This document shows positions 12,213 through 23,626 of a DNA stretch of 64,000 bases, piece after piece (within the stretch, counting starts at the first letter, position 1; each line of letters opens with the position of its first letter). This stretch comes from Symsagittifera roscoffensis (Eukaryota > Xenacoelomorpha > Acoela > Convolutidae), in the NCBI RefSeq assembly GCF_963678635.1, contig NC_087065.1, positions 48,734,381 through 48,798,380 of the forward strand, given 5' to 3'. The notes beneath the pieces are model-generated. The model saw only the letters and a program-made list of their open reading frames with translations. It had not been told where the DNA came from and made no database searches. The position numbers and the translations under genes are program-made.

Positions 12213-14750
12213 TCGACCCGGGTGAATATTTTACTCGAAAAACACTTGTTTAACTCTGAAACAGTACTGATTATTATTGGCAGACCAATCCGGGGACCAA
12301 CCGAGCTCATGTCCATGACGTGATATGGACCTGACTGCCTCAACGATACTGAGAACGTTCGGATCTTAGAAATGGATGGATTGCTCATCGGACAGGACTT
12401 GACCACTGCAGGATATAAAATCTGACTAGAAGCTCTTCAGTTAACTTTAGCTATCGTGGCGCAGGTGCAGTTGAAGATACCGCACATAAACAGCGAAATG
12501 GGATCTGGACTGACGGAACACCTTTCACTTGAGGGCCGAATTGTCGGACAGTTGGTCTGATGAATCTCATTTGGTGATACCCAATCAAGAATCCATCCTG
12601 ATTGTCTTGGATAGGGTTTTGTGGCTAGAGATTTCCAATCTGGCCCATATCTTGAAGAACCCCACGATAAGTGTCCAAAGAAAAATGATTAGGAGTCTGC
12701 CGAATGGTCTGTGGATGCGACACTGTGAATCGATGGGATCATGTGAAAAAGATAAGACTCAACTGGCTTGCGAAACAATGCAGAAGAGAGAGGTTATTGG
12801 TGGAGATTTTCTTCTACGAGTAAATTTCGATAACAGATAATAGTAAAAATGACCTCGGACTAGGAAGAGACAGAGCAACCTTTAGCCATTAAATAAATTG
12901 AGCACTGAGTACAATGTGGACAATTGAGGGAAGCAGGGAAGAAATAGATGACAATGGAAAGTTTCATCGACTCAGTGAAACAAATGAAGCTTAAAAGTTT
13001 TTTTTTTTCATTGAAATGTTTTCGACAGGGCTGGAAACAAGTGGTTTGGAGAATATGCTGCCGGCAATAAAGAGTCCTTGCTGGAGTCCTTTAGCCTATT
13101 TGTCAGGCGTCTATTCAACGTCAAGCCTATTTGTGGGAGACCTCCTTTTGATGCCTGCAAACATGTTAGCGGGTCTTCACCTAGTGTTTGGAAGCAACGG
13201 GTTTCTCAGAGGACCCGTAGAATTGCTTATAGATGCTAAGGATACCTCGCCTTGATCATGTTGACCCAAAGCAACCTGAGTCTATTATTAGCCGAGCTGA
13301 GATACGCAGACCAGCAGTGCTTCTAGACAGGAATTCGTGGACTTAAGATATCTGCTACCCCTGTAATTGATGAAGCAAATCGTGTTGGCTCTGGCAAAAA
13401 AGACAAAAAAGGCAAAAAAACCATGTCGAGAAACACGTGGATGATTGGCCACTATTGAAGTATATGTTCTTAGCCATAAGGCACGATCTAATTGGTATGC
13501 TCTATGGGATGTCAGTTTTCGTGTTGTGCGTCCACGGACCCATGATGTACTACAAGTTTTCAGAGTTTGCGGTAGCATCCTGGCTAGTTGGTTCACCATC
13601 TTCGATTGAAAAGCTGAATGATTTTCCACCCAGGAATGGCTGGTTTTAAAGGGTCTGAAGATCAGAGTACGTCAAGTGGTGACCAGGCTGATGAATGATG
13701 ACGGAAAAGGCTCTTAAAGGCGCGACGAAAGGTTCGAGCAAGAATAATTGCACTGTGGAGAGACCAAGGACGTATCTCTGGAAATATGATAAATGCTCTG
13801 TGATCTAACTAACAGCAACCGTTGGCTCTGAAGGTATCCGATTTTGACGATGATTGAGCTGACTTGGAGGGATAGAATAAAATAATGAATTTCATGTCGT
13901 GTTACGACCAGGCACGAGTAACAGGCCTTGAGAGAAAGACTGGAACCCTTGGAGCCGGAGAAAATCTCTCTAGTGGCTTCTCAAGTTAAGCCCCTTCTTT
14001 GTGCGAATCAACAAAGGATGGGCATCTACACCTGAGTGAGGCCTGAAGCAGAAAAATGCGAAGAAACGATCACCCTAGAAGATCACTGCAAGATCACTGT
14101 TCTCAAGAGATAGAAATGTGGTATGAAAATTAGTCTGAAAAAGATCGAAGCTACATTGAGATTAGAGCATTGTGCTATAGGGGGATGAAATCATATTGAC
14201 CTCGACGCTAGGATTCTTTTCAATCATTAGCTCGTCTACCCCTGAATTCCAGGTCTTTAGTGAGTTTTCTCATCGCTTCCTTTGATGGAGCAAGTATTCT
14301 CTTCACGGGATGGCAGTGGAAGTTAAACACAACCCACCACAAAACACCAGATGTTTTCTATGCCAAAAAGCTACAAAACAGTCGGAGTATCAGACTATTT
14401 TTTACACTACTACGAAGTTGTCAGGTGCTGATCCTTGAGGTATCTCGAAGAGACCTGGAATCAATAATATCATGTGGATGCCTGCGTCATTTCCGTTCTT
14501 GCAGTGTTTTGATAAATGTAGTCTTGATAAATTCAACCATACAGTCAAGGTCAAATAACAAATCGCGCTCGAAGCGAATTGTCACTTCAAATTTGCTCTT
14601 TTGTTGTTAGACTTCTGCTAACTTTAAGTCTATCTAAGTGTTCAAATGATTCTATTCATCTCATTTGCAATTTCGATAGTAAACTCGCCAAGCGATATAC
14701 TTGTAGAGAAGGAGAGCACGCGGTAACTCATTTCTGTTTTTTAGGATTCG
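12213..14750. other. less AT-rich stretch with unassigned reading frames
   Basis: Base composition here is visibly less AT-rich than on either side. Several plus-strand frames of 70-116 codons occur (12529-12840, 13016-13255, 13437-13649, 14260-14610) and one minus frame (13288-13629). None has a domain I can name, and no single frame or splice pattern joins them. It could be an old large transposon or a degraded gene. No function is claimed. Confidence 0.3.
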
Positions 14751-14770
14751 CACCTTAAATCCTTCAACAC

Positions 14771-15675
14771 AAAGGTGGGTATAAGGAAAGATACAAAAGA
14801 AGGGAAAATGTGATGGAGAATTATTTTCACCAGCTTTGGCATCGTGACTTAACTGAACATATTTGTCTTTTCGTCATGTTGAAAAATGGATCACCATCCG
14901 TAACATCAAGATAGTAAGTTTGCATACTGTATCTTGAGTTTGAGTGATGGGATCAATCACAATTCTTCCGTAAATGAGCTGAATAGTAACAGTAACGTCG
15001 ATGGAGATACAGAGGGAGAGTTTCAAGATAACTGAGATGATAAAGGACGAGATAAAACCCGACTGCTTGACTTGCTAAAATGGTGGTAGCGCACTTTAAA
15101 TTAAGTTGATCAAAAGTTCCGTGTTTTCCCAAGTGTTTCAGCCAAATTTAAACTTATTTCTCCAATATTTTTATGTTCCTACGACCAATTTGCTTGATGG
15201 ATATTTTTCAAATTGAAAAGACCCTACAAAATTCAAGAAACATATCACCCGACAAAACTTCAGTAACGCAAAAGAAGTCAAATGCGTTACGCACACAATT
15301 TCAAGACGATATGGGCAACATCCATATTGTATCGATAGTGGTTTTGCGTATTTAATGTTAAGTTGGAGTGCTTTTTAATCACCTTATTTTCTGGACGAGA
15401 GCTAAATAGTAACGAAGACGTTGGTGAAGATACAGATGGAGAGTTTAAGACAATTGAGACGATGGAGGGGCGGTAGAGTACCCGAGAGCTTTTTTATTTT
15501 CACGATCTGTAGAGTTGTAAATAAGGAAAGGCAGAAAAAAAAGGAAAAGATGATGGAAAAATATTTTTCCCGATTTGAATGCGCAATTTAACTGAATCGT
15601 ATTTTTTCAACAAAACAATTTTAGTTCTAGTGGGAAAGCAGTATCGTATGATGAGTTTGAGAGCTGCGCTTAGTC
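14771..15675. repeat. diverged repeated segments
   Basis: The phrase around 14986-15050 (a GGAGATACAGAGGGAGAG core) recurs with substitutions at 15411-15470. The phrase around 14771-14870 (AAGGAAAGATACAAAAGAAG, then a TTAACTGAA piece) recurs at 15515-15600. Between them lies unremarkable AT-rich sequence. No coding signal was seen. Confidence 0.45.
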
Positions 15676-17400
15676 ACATTCCTTCTGGACTGGAGTAAAT
15701 TTGAATTTTTATTGAAAAAAAATTCCTTATTAGTTTTAATACAGTTTTAAATATTACAGAGGCAAAACAGAGGTTTGGACTACATACGACAGAAGAACTT
15801 TCAAAGTTTGCAGATGAACCGAAAAAAGAAAAAAAATTCAATTTTTCAAAAAATTTAGAAATATGCAGAAGTTCGAAATCGAACTCAAATGCGTGCATGT
15901 TTCGAAACTTTACAAGGCAAAACGAATAAAGCAGAAAAATAGAGCTAAAAACCATAGAAAAATACTTGAAAAAAATTATTCTACCAAAATATTTCCTACA
16001 CCTGTCTTGATTTTGTTTTGAAAAAAAACATCTTCAGATGAGAACATTTCAAAAAGTAAGACAATTGACTGTTAAATTGACTGTTGAAAATTGTTGTCAA
16101 AAAAAAACGTTTTTTAATGGGTAACAAAAAACTAAAGCAAGTAATTAAGTACAATATAAATTTTGAAAATAAAAAGAATTCACCAGAAGCCAATTACAAG
16201 TATTTTTGGAAGCTGAACCTAATATCTCAGCTAAGAAACGAATGCAAGAAACTTTGACTGGGGCAAAGGGGTGATTTCTTGAGTGATTTTGTCGAATTCT
16301 TTTGAATTCATCCGTTTTGAAACGCTTGTGGCCAAAACCGCAAAATTTCCATGGATAGCAAAATTTCCGCCGTCATTTCTTTTGGGAAAGAACTTGGTGT
16401 TTGGAGAATTTTGGAAAACTTAGCCCAAACAACCGTTTTGTTTCGGTGCGTTCTTCCCTAAACCCCCTTTCAAATCCACTACCTCCCTCCCCCCTCAAAA
16501 CTACATACCGCAGATGGCTTCCTTAGAAAAAACTTCAGCGTGCCCCCATCTCTACTTCGCCCATCTCACAAAAAATGAAAAAATGACAAATTTGTGGCAG
16601 AAAAACCCAAATATTTCTAATTTTGTTTTCTTTTCAGGAACGAAATTGGTCTGAAAGAGCGTGTTTGCGAAATTATGATTCATCATAAAAATCTAGAGAA
16701 AAATTGTAGCACTGTTTCAAGTATGTTGTCATTTACTATGAAGAGAAAAAGAAAGTCAAATTTATTGCATTTCAAAGGTTAAGGATTTTGAAAAGTCATT
16801 GTAAGCGAAACTCAGATGAATGCGAAACACGATGGTTTTTGGAATCTAATTTGACCATCTGATTAACTACTGAACTAACCAAGGCCATTATACTGACAAT
16901 TTCCAAGCGTTAATTTTTTTGGTTCAAGCAACAGAGAGAGTAAAGCTGAGTATCTATTTCAACATTTGGTTCTCGCTTCTTAGAATCAAAATAACTAGAG
17001 GTTGACTGCAACAATGAGCCAGTGAGCATTTTTTTTGAAATATACACTCTTTTTCAAACCTTTTTGTCATGTTTCGAATACATGGCTGTAAATTTGCATG
17101 TGTGAAGTAATTAATTCAATATAAATAACTAAGGTAAAAAGTTATAAGTGCGGAGTAAGAAAGCTATAAAATTCCTGCCAATATGACCTGATATCGAGTT
17201 TGAACTTAGTTCGGGAAAAGAAAATTTGTTAATATTTGACAGTTTCTGTGCTTTTTTTTATCGTAACTGATTTTTTTTCATCTTTTCTGAAATTTTATTT
17301 ATTAAAATCAAAATTTCAGAAATTTCAATAGTTCTGAAATTTCAATCTTTTCCAACCATAGTTTTATCAATCATCAAAGTTTTTACTAATTTTTAAATTA
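15676..17400. other. unassigned AT-rich stretch with exon-like segments
   Basis: No complete gene is recognised. One segment at 16638-16720 has a strong acceptor (long pyrimidine run then CAG), an open frame of 27 codons and a GTATGT donor on the plus strand. Other A-rich open stretches occur near 15770-15930 and 16117-16260 but lack donor sites. A 13-bp perfect inverted repeat (TTTCTGAAATTTT) lies at 17284-17296 and 17310-17322. Confidence 0.3.
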
Positions 17401-17419
17401 ATTATTGTCTCTGATAATA

Positions 17420-17690
17420 ATATGTACCGTTTGAAATAAATCATTGGTACCGATTCACACCTCAAAACTATTTTAGTACACAGGACTACCCAATTTTAAT
17501 AGTCAAGATGCGTTTTAAATTTTCAAAATGAGTTATTTTAACTAAATTTTTTGAGTCCTTACAATCTTTTGGACCCAATCCACTTTAACCCTTACATTTA
17601 ATTTGACCCAGTGGCTAAGAAAAATTGAAACTAGAAGAAGCAAAAACAGTATCTAAATATCTAATGACGCTCTAATCAAATTTGTGTCTT
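17420..17690. repeat. diverged dispersed repeat, copy 1
   Basis: The stretch with TGGTACCGATTCACAC, a TTTAACCC piece and a CAGTGGCTAAGAAAAA piece resembles 19730-20020, which has the same blocks in the same order. The copies are strongly diverged. I see no terminal structure. Confidence 0.4.
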
Positions 17691-19029
17691 GTGGATTGGC
17701 TCACGCTTCTGAGTTTATGTCCGGGAAGGCTCACTCATAGAATATTTTCAGATAAGGTACACCGTCTGTTCGTCACGCTATTTTATTTTCGGCTGGATAA
17801 ATTCGTGCAACTTCTTAGTCTAATACCGATCTTAATCTTACTTTCATATCTCCTAGCCTCATTAGATCTAGTATATACTGGTGTTTGCGAGATAAGATAT
17901 CAGGAACTGTTCTGGAGAAGAGCAACTGTTTGATAAGTTAAATTTATTCTGTTCTGGTTGAAACTTTAAATTATTGTAAGCTTTAGTTATGGATCATGAT
18001 CGGTTAGTTCTAAGTATTTTACAGAGAAAGTTTATCAAGAATAAAATAGGTTACAATGAAAACTTGCGTTGAACTGATTCCACCCATCCGGGGTTTAGAA
18101 AGATCTTACGTTTAATGTTTGTTGTTGTGAAGGATGAATGGAGAAGTTTTTGATTCTTTTGATGCAGTGGTTGCGTGAAGGAGGAGAAAATAACAGTTCC
18201 TCGTGTTGTGGAGTAGTTGTCTTCGTAGAGAAAGAGGAGGTACAGTTGCTCGTACTTCAGAAGTGGGTCTCTTGTATCCAGATCATGTTTCCAGTGATCG
18301 AGTCAAGATTTCAGATTCGTACAATGATGAGTTGATTTCGTTAAGTAGAGCAAGACTAAGTGCATTCTCAAGTATTCGTCGAATAGCGAGGTGGGTTTTG
18401 ACTTCTCTATATGAAGCGCCAAACGACTAGGATTCGTATGTGAGTTCAACATAGAGTTGGCCATGGTTCTTGTTCAATTGGTATCTTTGAAATAGAGTGT
18501 GGGTCACAAAGCGTGGGTGTAGCGCGGTGGGTTAGGCCGACTATAGAGCATGCTCAGGACGTCCCTCTGGTTGGTGAGCTCAAGAGTGGGTTACATTTTA
18601 TGATCTGTTTAGGCAGAGTCTCTTTATATGTTTAACCTTTTGTTTCATTTTCATTAGATGTTTTTCTCTTTTTTATTTTGGTTGTCCTTTTATCAAAAGC
18701 AATTTGTTGTGTTTTGTGTTGTTTCTTTTGATGAATTTGGTATGAAAAATATAGGTTTGCATGGTTTTCGGTTAAGAAACATTTCATATGGTGATAGTCT
18801 AAAAGTTTTTTTTTGCAATTTATGAAGTTTTTTGCTCGTACAGCTATGAATGGATCTGATCAAAAACCTACAAAAAATTTAAATGCTATCAAAAAAACAC
18901 GCAAATTCGAAAACGGTTTCTTAAAACAAAAAAAAAAGCTTTTTTCAACTTTTTGCAGATTTCTTCAATGAGCTTTTAGAATTTTTTGAAATCAAGAAAG
19001 CGCCAAAAGAAACTTCAAAAATGATCTTT
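17691..19029. other. no gene recognised
   Basis: A slightly less AT-rich block (17680-18600) with short plus-strand frames of 60-83 codons, none with a recognisable motif or convincing splice sites. It may hide upstream exons of the Lys-rich gene at 20836-22865, but I could not connect any. Confidence 0.3.
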
Positions 19030-19240
19030 CTGTAGTAACAGTAAGTTTTTCCGAGTTATTTTTGTAGCAAACAACACTGCTCGCTCGCATTAGTTTTTCG
19101 AATTTCGACCGAATATTTGTAATATCCTTTACAAAAATATTTTTGATACTTGATTATGCGTAGATAGCAAAAATTAGAAAAAACAAAAATAAACCCACCC
19201 TAGAAAATTCCTCCCCACTTTCGGACTTAGAAAACACAAA
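19030..19240 (+). repeat. family A repeat, partial copy
   Basis: Carries the family A internal phrases GCTCGCTCGC and GATACTTGATTATGCG in the usual order. Both ends are degraded, and the GGTCGGAAC end is reduced to a TTTCGGAC-like remnant. Confidence 0.5.
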
Positions 19241-20049
19241 CCCAGCCTACATAAATTAATTTTTGAATTTTGATGTCGTCATATCTTTGAAAAAGACAAC
19301 TCACAAATCCTTATTCGATTTATAACAGATTTATAACGATTTATGCAGTATTAAATAGCATCTTTTTGAGAAAAAAAAACACTCAAAAATTTGGAAAAAA
19401 CTACAATAAGATTTTTCCCACCTTAAATTCTCCCGAGTACCTTCTTGCTCATTGAACCATTTTTTTCGGTTTTATGCATTTTTTCATAATTTGGAATAAG
19501 TGTAACAACTATTTCCGAACTTCCGCGAAATTGAATTTCATGTTCATTAAAAAGTTCAAAATGTGAAGCCACAACTTGATCCTTCTCGATAATTAATAAA
19601 AATTTTGAAGTAGAAACTGGTATTTTTTCAAAGGTAAAAAACCATTTCTCAGAAACCTTCATCTTTGTGAAGTTCTACAATTTACCTTATTTTGATTTTT
19701 AAATCAATGTTTTCTTTAACGTTTTTAATAGTGACAAATGTTGTATCTGTTAATAGATTTAAAAAGCATGATAAATTCTATACTCTATGAAACTAATCAG
19801 AAGTACTAATTCACACACCAAATCTATATAGCACCCGGGACGAACTCTTTCTAGTTAGCAGGATTTGCTTTATGTTCTCAAAACTAACTCTTTTAGAACA
19901 TTTTAACTTGGATTAATTCGGTTTAACCCTGCATCTAGTTTCACCCAATGACTAGAAAAACAGTATACAACTATCCAATGGTGCTCTAAGTATGCTTGAA
20001 TCTTGTAGACTAGTTCAGGTTTCTCCAAACTCAATGACCTCAAAATAAT
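19241..20049. repeat. AT-rich sequence with diverged dispersed repeat, copy 2
   Basis: The part at 19730-20020 shares ordered blocks with 17420-17690. A minus-strand frame of 79 codons at 19423-19662 is unrecognised and probably chance. No splice or domain signal was seen. Confidence 0.35.
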
Positions 20050-20537
20050 ATGCTACTAATAAGCACGCTCGACAGTCATAGCAAACTACGTAAATTGGAC
20101 AACAGTTTTTAAAGAAAAATGACCAAAAAAACATAAGAATTTTTATAGAAAAACTCTTTTTTTTTAAATTTTTTTTTGCATTTTTTTGAACTTTTGATTC
20201 CTAAAGAGCCTTTGAGCCTTTAAAAATTCTAAAAATTAATTGAATGAAATTTAAATTAAACATAGATAAGCTATTGTAAACAACCTAAAACAAGAATAAA
20301 ACGCTTGCTCGCTCGCTCGCTCTACTCGCTCGAATTTAGACAAAAAATCAAAAACTTCCAACCGGTTTTTCTCCAAAATTTTTTGAAAATGTCGTTCGAG
20401 TCACGTCTGAAAACGCTTCAATATGATATATCACTTGAGCCATTCCGATGATTATTTGTGGTACTTGATTTTGCGTATAAAACAAAGAAAATAAAACACA
20501 GCCAAAACTCCTATACATTTTTCAAATGGTCGGAACA
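20050..20537 (+). repeat. family A repeat (HINE-like)
   Basis: Contains the CGCTCGCTCGCTC microsatellite-like core, TATGATATATCACTTGAGCC, the TACTTGATTTTGCGT phrase and the terminal AAATGGTCGGAACA. These match the other family A copies in order and orientation. The opposite end, with the CTGTGC hairpin, is degraded. Confidence 0.65.
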
Positions 20538-20835
20538 CCTATGATAGCCGGAATCTCATTCTTTTTTTGTTAATTTCTATATTTTGTTTGCTTCTAGAGT
20601 TTTTTTTACTTGCCGATCAATTTCCATGATTAAACCCTAACCGCTGATTGTAAAGCTGAATTAGCTTCTTGGGACCAGGATCTCAGACCAGGATCTCAGA
20701 GTACGGCTAAGATCAGTATTAGAACCAGGAGTTGCACGAAACTATCCGGCCAAAATTAGATAGCGTGATAAAGAGACGGTGTAGTCAGTCTGAAAATAAT
20801 CTAAGAGATATGTCATAAATTATATTTTGTTCTAG

Positions 20836-22865
20836 AGAAGCGCCCAGATTGTCGCAGGATGGAGAGCCTATAGAGTTACAAGACGGAGATGAGAACGAGG
20901 CTGAGGGGGAGAAAAAGAAAAAGAAGAAGAAAAAGAAGAAGAAGGATAAGGACAAGAAGAAATCCAAGGACATGGACGCCGACCAAGAGGCTCCCGAGGG
21001 CGAGCAGGGCGACGTGAGTTTGAGTTGAACTGACTTGAAACTACTTTAAGAAAAACATTCGTCAGCGTCTATCGAATAACTCAAAATACAGACAGAAACG
21101 CTCTTATAAACAAGAGTGAGGTTTTTTTAGCACAAACAAACTGAGATTTGCAAATATAATCTTTCAATAAAGTGTGTCGCTAATTTTCAGTTTATCTTAG
21201 TAAGACCAACATGCAGAGGCGAATCTAAGAGTTTTTCGAGGAGTGGGGAGGGGGGGGGGGGAGTTTTTCAAACAAATTTCGAAAATTTTGTCGGCATTTT
21301 TTTAGGTCGATCAAATTGATTTTCCGAGCTCTCTCAAAGCACTGCAAAGACTCTGTTTTAGCCAATATTTCTGCGCCGCAGGCAAAATTTTGCACTTTTT
21401 GAAAAATGTTGACCAAAAAATCGCGTTTTTTGGCGCGCCCCTTTAGAAAAATTTTAGGGTGCGTCTCCAAAAATGCATATCTCAAAATAGTACAAAGGGG
21501 GACCCTTTGGGACGGCAGGGGGTCGAAAACCTGAAAGGAAAGTGTACACCCCCCCCCCCCCCCCCCCCAAATCCGCCCCTGCCAACTTGTCTCTTCAAGA
21601 GAGGTCGCCAACTCTCTGCTGGTTCTCAATAAACAAACCACCTCGCCCTAGGTAGGGCAAATTTAAGGATTAAGCATAAATGAAATTGAAGCCTAGTAAC
21701 AAAATGCCTAGTACAAATTTCTACAATTTTTCGAATAGATTTGATGTTTTGATTTGTTGAGATGGACGAGGGTGGGGGTGATGCCTCTGCTCTGTCGGCT
21801 GGAAACCCAGACGAGGGTGCCTACTCCCAGATAGAAGAAGGTCAGGAGGGAGGTGATACTACGATGCCCGAGGGACAGGAGGGTGCGACCCAGGAGGGGG
21901 AACAACAAGACGATGAAGACGGCGACAAGAAAAAGAAGAAAGACAAAAAGAAGAAAAAGAAAAAGGACAAAAAGGTGAGATGAGATATCTTAGTTATAAT
22001 TTCTAATACTCACTCAAAGACACTTATTTTTGTTGTGCAGACAAATGAGTATCTTAGTTAACAAGCTTAGGACGATTTATCCACAAGAGAAAGGATCAAC
22101 CTTCGAGCTAATCAGGCCATGACTGAGACCCGTTGTTGTGCCCCTGGTTAAGATATACATGCAAGTTGATGACCGAGGTGAACCTTGATCTGTGTGCGCT
22201 GCTTGAGAGTTAGGAACTGCCAAGAAAAGTGCACAAAAAAATTCCTCGACTAATTGACCCAAATACAACTCCTTTATTAAAAAAATGGATTCCGTGCAAA
22301 AAGAGAAAATTAATTCCAAGTAGGTCATGGCTAGATCAACCTTCGGGGCAGGTGCGGATTTTTGTAATGTATTCGAAAATGTCTAGATTAATCCAGCAAA
22401 TTAAAGCTTCGAGCTCTCCTTAAAAGTTACAAAGAGTCTGTTACATTCCCTGAATCCGCTCCTTAGAAACGACAAAAATTTGCTGAATGTTACTGAACGA
22501 AAGGAGCTCACTAAGTGAGTCACGGTTATTTAGGAAATTGCGCTGTAAATACTGAATGAAAGCCGAAGTATTGGCTTTAAATGACTTTTTTCCACTCACA
22601 GGGCGAGAAAGGCGATGAGAAAGGAGAGGGTGATGAAAGCGAGAAGCCGCCGAGTAAGAAAACCGAGGACATGTCTCCCGAAGAGCGTGCTCAGCACGAG
22701 GCGGAGAAGGAGGCGAAGGCGGCGGAAGAGGAGGAGAGAAAGGAGGAGAAAAAGAAGAAGAGGGCCGAGTGTTGGGACAAGTGGCGGTTCAAACTCCTCC
22801 TCACTTTACTATTCTTCACTCATGTCTTCATATTCATACTTATCCTATACATTCTCAAAGTTTAG
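20836..22865 (+). CDS. Lys/Glu-rich protein with C-terminal membrane segment, 5' end unresolved
   Basis: Three exons join in phase with GT-AG sites: 20836-21013 (acceptor TTCTAG, donor GTGAGT), 21762-21974 (acceptor TTGAG, donor GTGAGA) and 22602-22865 (acceptor CTCACAG, stop TAG). The first two are built alike: an acidic Gly/Glu/Asp part followed by a poly-lysine block with occasional Asp. The last is Glu/Lys-rich and ends in about 24 hydrophobic residues (LLLTLLFFTHVFIFILIL) plus ILKV, which looks like a tail anchor leaving the charged part in the cytosol. The first exon is entered mid-codon, so at least one upstream exon is missing. Alternatively, translation may start at ATG 21762, giving 158 residues. 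I do not recognise the family. The intron 21014-21761 holds a hAT-like MITE. Confidence 0.7.
21214..21581. mobile_element. hAT-like MITE with 8-bp target duplication
   Basis: The ends CAGAGGCGAATCTAAG (left) and CAGGGGCGGATTT (right, as reverse complement) form imperfect terminal inverted repeats. They are bounded by CCAACATG (21206-21213) and CCAACTTG (21582-21589), an 8-bp duplication with one mismatch. Eight-base duplications and CAGGGGCG-type ends are characteristic of hAT elements. It carries a run of 12 G (21250-21261) and, near the other end, 20 C (21549-21568). No transposase is encoded. It lies inside an intron of the Lys-rich gene and is homologous to 42948-43350. Confidence 0.85.
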
Positions 22866-23626
22866 CCAACCAAGATGGAAAAAGTCACCTTCTTATGATC
22901 TTTTTTGGTGATTTTGGCGTTCCTCGAAGAAAATAACCCCGAGTTATTTGATATATGTGTTTTACAGATTTATATGTTAGATATCGGATTTTTTAAGTTT
23001 TCCGAAGCTACTTTAGTTACATAGGATTTTAAGCATTAAATAACTATTCGCAGAAAGTCAGCAATTAATTGATAGAGCTGTCAGTTGCGATTGTTTTGAC
23101 TGATGCACTGAAGAAATTTAAATAATCTGAAGATGGTAATCTTTTGCAGATATATCAGTGTATACCAGTAAGACGAAAACTGTCCTTTTTATTTTTATTT
23201 TACGTCGGAGCATATAGCATGCTAAATATTCTTAAGGCGAGCAAAAAAAAAAACTTTTGCAAACCAATGCACATGAAATTATAAGATGCCTTGTCATTAG
23301 GGCTGATATTTTCTAATTGTCCGTTGAAAGATTGAAACACATTATGAAAAAAGATAGAGCTTCGTTTGGAACATAGAAATGTTGCCTGGTTCTGATCGTG
23401 TCTTTGGACCAATCAGTTGTTTGAATATACTATGCAACAAAAGTTTAAATTAAAAGATAGATACTTTTTTCTTCAGAGAACATAACACTCCAAGGAAAAT
23501 TTCAAGCAAAACAATTTGAAACGAGACACTTACTCTCATAATTGTATTATTAGAAAATAGCACTAGAAACTCAAAAGAATTAAATATAAAATTTTCGAAT
23601 TTTTGTTGGTTGCTCTGCCGTAGATT
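22866..23626. other. convergent intergenic region
   Basis: Between the stop of the plus-strand Lys-rich gene and the stop of the minus-strand midnolin-like gene. ATTAAA at 23035-23040 could be a plus-strand poly(A) signal. TTTATT near 23187-23194 would read AATAAA on the minus strand. Nothing else is recognised. Confidence 0.4.

Noticed and set aside
12001-12406. Minus-strand frames with repeated F-E-R-F peptides
   Set aside because: The peptide period is simply the GAGCGGTTT DNA repeat read through; both strands and several frames are equally open.
20838-20838. Alternative acceptor two bases downstream of 20836
   Set aside because: It would let the exon at 16638-16720 join in frame, but GAG is a poor acceptor right after a good TAG. 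Kept only as a possibility.
21225-21641. 138-codon minus-strand frame
   Set aside because: It lies within the hAT-like MITE and its Gly and Pro runs come from the G/C tracts.
22615-22911. 98-codon Arg-rich plus-strand frame
   Set aside because: It is a frame-shifted reading of the Lys/Glu-rich last exon; the other frame has proper splice phase and the membrane segment.
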